From assembly GCA_937898545.1 (NCBI GenBank), contig CALEJV010000007.1, forward strand, positions 62,001 through 126,000: DNA of 64,000 nucleotides. Direction: 5' to 3'. The DNA comes from an uncultured Candidatus Saccharibacteria bacterium. Lineage in GTDB: Bacteria; Patescibacteriota; Saccharimonadia; Saccharimonadales; Saccharimonadaceae. The notes below the pieces were generated by a model. That model did not search any database, was not told the DNA's origin, and saw only the letters and a list, made by a program, of their open reading frames with translations. Shown in pieces: positions 62,184 through 64,000 of the stretch; within the stretch, counting starts at the first letter, position 1, and each line of letters opens with the position of its first letter. The position numbers and the translations under genes are program-made.

Positions 62184-64000
62184 CTAACCCGATACACTTG
62201 GTGGTCGTGGTGGTGGACTGCTTGGCGCGGGTCGCGGTGATGTGGGGTGCGAGGTGCCGCTCTGGACGGCGATGGAGGTGCCGCGGCTAGGTGATACACT
62301 AGAGCGGTGTGGCGGCGGAGTAGTGGTGTGTGGTGGAGCGCTCATTGCGAGGCCGCCTAGGCCGCTGGCTGATGAGCCACTTGGGGATGGTGGATTGCTT
62401 GGAGGAGGCGTACCGCTACCACCACTCGGGCTTGGTGGCCCACCAGGAGGGGTGTTATTATCTTTGCTACCCAGCTGCGTGGCGGCAGTATTCTTAGCGC
62501 GATAACGCCGGGTAAGGTAGAGAATAAGCGCGGCAATGCCAACCAAGAGAGCAAGTAGCGAGATGAGGATGAAGACCCACAGTGGCTTGTCTTCGCCAGC
62601 GAGGAACTTGTCTAGGGTGACCTTGCCGATGTGGCGCACCATTGGTGGCTGCTTCTTCTCGTCGGGCTTTTTGTCGGTGCGGCATTCTGACCAAATGGCA
62701 TCGGGGTAGGCAGTAGCCAGCAAATACCAAGCGGTCGAGGCCACGGAGTATGCATTGGTCATTTGGTTGGCTTCGTCGACATTAGTAACGTACGGCCAAG
62801 CACCATTGGCCCCTTGGGAGCGGTACGTTCGCTGGGCACTGGCAGCAACTTCGTCTTTGTTGCCTGCGACGTTGTAGGCCTGGGTGACACCGAATGTCCC
62901 TTCGAACCAGACGGTGGGGGTGTACGTGCCGGTGAGGTATGGAGTGTAGCCCTGAGACCCCGCGCGGCTCATGGCAAAGTTGCGCGTGTAGGCCAGCGAG
63001 ACTTTGGCTTTGTCGTACTCACCGATTGCGTTGAGGAAGATCGAGCCCCAGCTGGAGGTGTCCAGCGCTTTAGCATGGTCGTCAAGCCCTTGGTCGAAGC
63101 GGTTCTCGGCTTTGTTCCACAGTTTCTCCATAATCACTTTGGCCAGGCTGTCGGCCTCTTGGCGGTAGCTGGCGTCGCCGTAGACTTGCGAGGCTCGCTC
63201 ATACACATGCCAGAGGTCGGTATTGTGCTCAGTGGAGTGCCAGGCGATCTCGAACTGCTTGTTGTTATCGTCATCATTGATATTTGTGCCACCACGGTAG
63301 AGGCCAGCACCGGGGCCGGATGTGCTTTTCTTAGTCTTGACCCAAGCCAGGGCAGAGCGCACCATGTTGCTGACGCCATTGATATCACCAAACTTCTCTT
63401 GGTAGCGGATGAGCGCGTAGAGGACGAAGGCGACACCGCCAGTGTAGTAGCGCGCCTGCTGGTTGCTGGGGTCGAGCTGGTGGGCGCTGGAGGGGAAGGC
63501 ACCACGCGACCGGCCGGATTTGATCTGGATGGTTTTGAAGCCATTGACGAGCTGGTCTGCCATTGCTTTATCACCTGCACCAACCGCCACGAGCAGCGCC
63601 AGCGATTGATCGTACATAAATGAATAATGCACCCGGTGCGTGCCATAGCCATCCTGGCCAGGTGAGAACTCGTACGAGCGGATTAGCCCCGCAAGCTGTG
63701 GCTGGAAGTACTCAGCGAGGATCTTGTTGCTGCGCGTATCCACCAGGCGCAGCATTTTGTGGCCCTTCTCGGTGCCGGGGAAGCTAAAGGTGCGATTGGT
63801 GTTGGCAGCTTGCTTGGCAACGAGGTAGGTTTGGTCGGTAATCACGTAGGATTGAATCTCGACATTTTGGTACTCAGTGACGCGTGGCCAGCTCTCGCCG
63901 AGGGGTTGGCCACTGCTGGCATCGTAGAGACGGAAGCGCCACTCGCCACCAATGCTGCCATCGACCGGCGAGAGGTCGAGTGTCCAGCTGCCGTCGCCCT
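62184..64000 (-). CDS. Large membrane-anchored surface protein, helical-toroid-like (partial)
   Basis: The frame stays open to the window edge, so the N-terminus is missing; the GTG at 63845 is internal, as codons before it (WRFRLYDASSGQPLGESWPRV) are clearly coding. About 605 residues are visible. They begin with a beta-rich part. A long helical domain follows with repeating WYLL/ALIRYQEKFGD, HSTEHNTDLWHVYERAS and FEGTFGVTQAYNVAG segments, as in six-hairpin glycosidase-type toroids. Then come a membrane helix (about 175 residues from the end) and a Pro/Ser/Gly-rich tail. Probably outside the cell, anchored by the C-terminal helix. Enzyme activity not shown. Confidence 0.75.
   Translation of the reverse strand, partial: GDGSWTLDLSPVDGSIGGEWRFRLYDASSGQPLGESWPRVTEYQNVEIQSYVITDQTYLVAKQAANTNRTFSFPGTEKGHKMLRLVDTRSNKILAEYFQPQLAGLIRSYEFSPGQDGYGTHRVHYSFMYDQSLALLVAVGAGDKAMADQLVNGFKTIQIKSGRSRGAFPSSAHQLDPSNQQARYYTGGVAFVLYALIRYQEKFGDINGVSNMVRSALAWVKTKKSTSGPGAGLYRGGTNINDDDNNKQFEIAWHSTEHNTDLWHVYERASQVYGDASYRQEADSLAKVIMEKLWNKAENRFDQGLDDHAKALDTSSWGSIFLNAIGEYDKAKVSLAYTRNFAMSRAGSQGYTPYLTGTYTPTVWFEGTFGVTQAYNVAGNKDEVAASAQRTYRSQGANGAWPYVTNVDEANQMTNAYSVASTAWYLLATAYPDAIWSECRTDKKPDEKKQPPMVRHIGKVTLDKFLAGEDKPLWVFILISLLALLVGIAALILYLTRRYRAKNTAATQLGSKDNNTPPGGPPSPSGGSGTPPPSNPPSPSGSSASGLGGLAMSAPPHTTTPPPHRSSVSPSRGTSIAVQSGTSHPTSPRPAPSSPPPRPPSVSG

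Overview
The window reads as a chromosome segment of a Candidatus Saccharibacteria (TM7, Patescibacteria/CPR) bacterium. Support: small, tightly packed genes; ribosomal operons with no uL30 gene between rpsE and rplO; zinc-free S14 and L31; a eukaryote-like (type 2) IleRS; and several families of proteins that look lineage-specific. TGA closes several genes inside ATGA overlaps, so the code is standard rather than the UGA-recoded code of Gracilibacteria. The taxon is an inference from content; no 16S gene is present.

Layout: 1-2331 is the tail of one gene followed by 2.2 kb with no believable gene. 2332-4252 holds a LiaF-like membrane protein and the DNA glycosylase tag. 4711-8681 is a seven-gene translationally coupled operon of small-molecule enzymes (2H phosphoesterase, GNAT, SGNH hydrolase, histidine phosphatase, inositol-monophosphatase-like, YunG-like, NYN nuclease). 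8791-13128 is ileS, carrying a foreign-looking 356-residue insert (phosphatase plus serine hydrolase) in its editing domain. 13494-20220 has an ABC exporter, tRNA-Cys, tRNA-Leu, a small serine hydrolase, lemA, htpX and membrane proteins. 20567-25112 carries ligA and a nucleotide-sanitation group (NADAR, MazG-like, HAM1-like). 25570-31448 has pta, GNAT, a frameshifted gene, a secreted CAP protein, a deoxyribosyltransferase-like gene, rplU and two unknown genes. prmC follows.

32581-39198 is the S10/spc ribosomal operon from rplC to rpsH. It is interrupted by 3.5 kb of accessory genes and resumes at 42771-44738 (rplF, rplR, rpsE, rplO) with no rpmD and no secY. 44855-51710 is an accessory zone: tiny peptide genes, a decayed membrane gene, prfA, rpmE and three large unknown proteins. 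51852-58682 is the conserved rpsB-tsf-frr-uppS-rseP-proS cluster, lacking the pyrH, cdsA and dxr usually found in it. 58734-61790 has greA, an anchored protein and lysS. The right edge cuts a large membrane-anchored surface protein on the minus strand.

Four features stand out: (1) the IleRS insertion; (2) two families of structured intergenic repeats whose outer stems differ in sequence between copies yet remain complementary; (3) -10 boxes placed exactly 6 nt before the start codon of nine genes, implying leaderless mRNAs; (4) a DNA ligase whose four zinc-finger cysteines are all gone, beside zinc-free S14 and L31.
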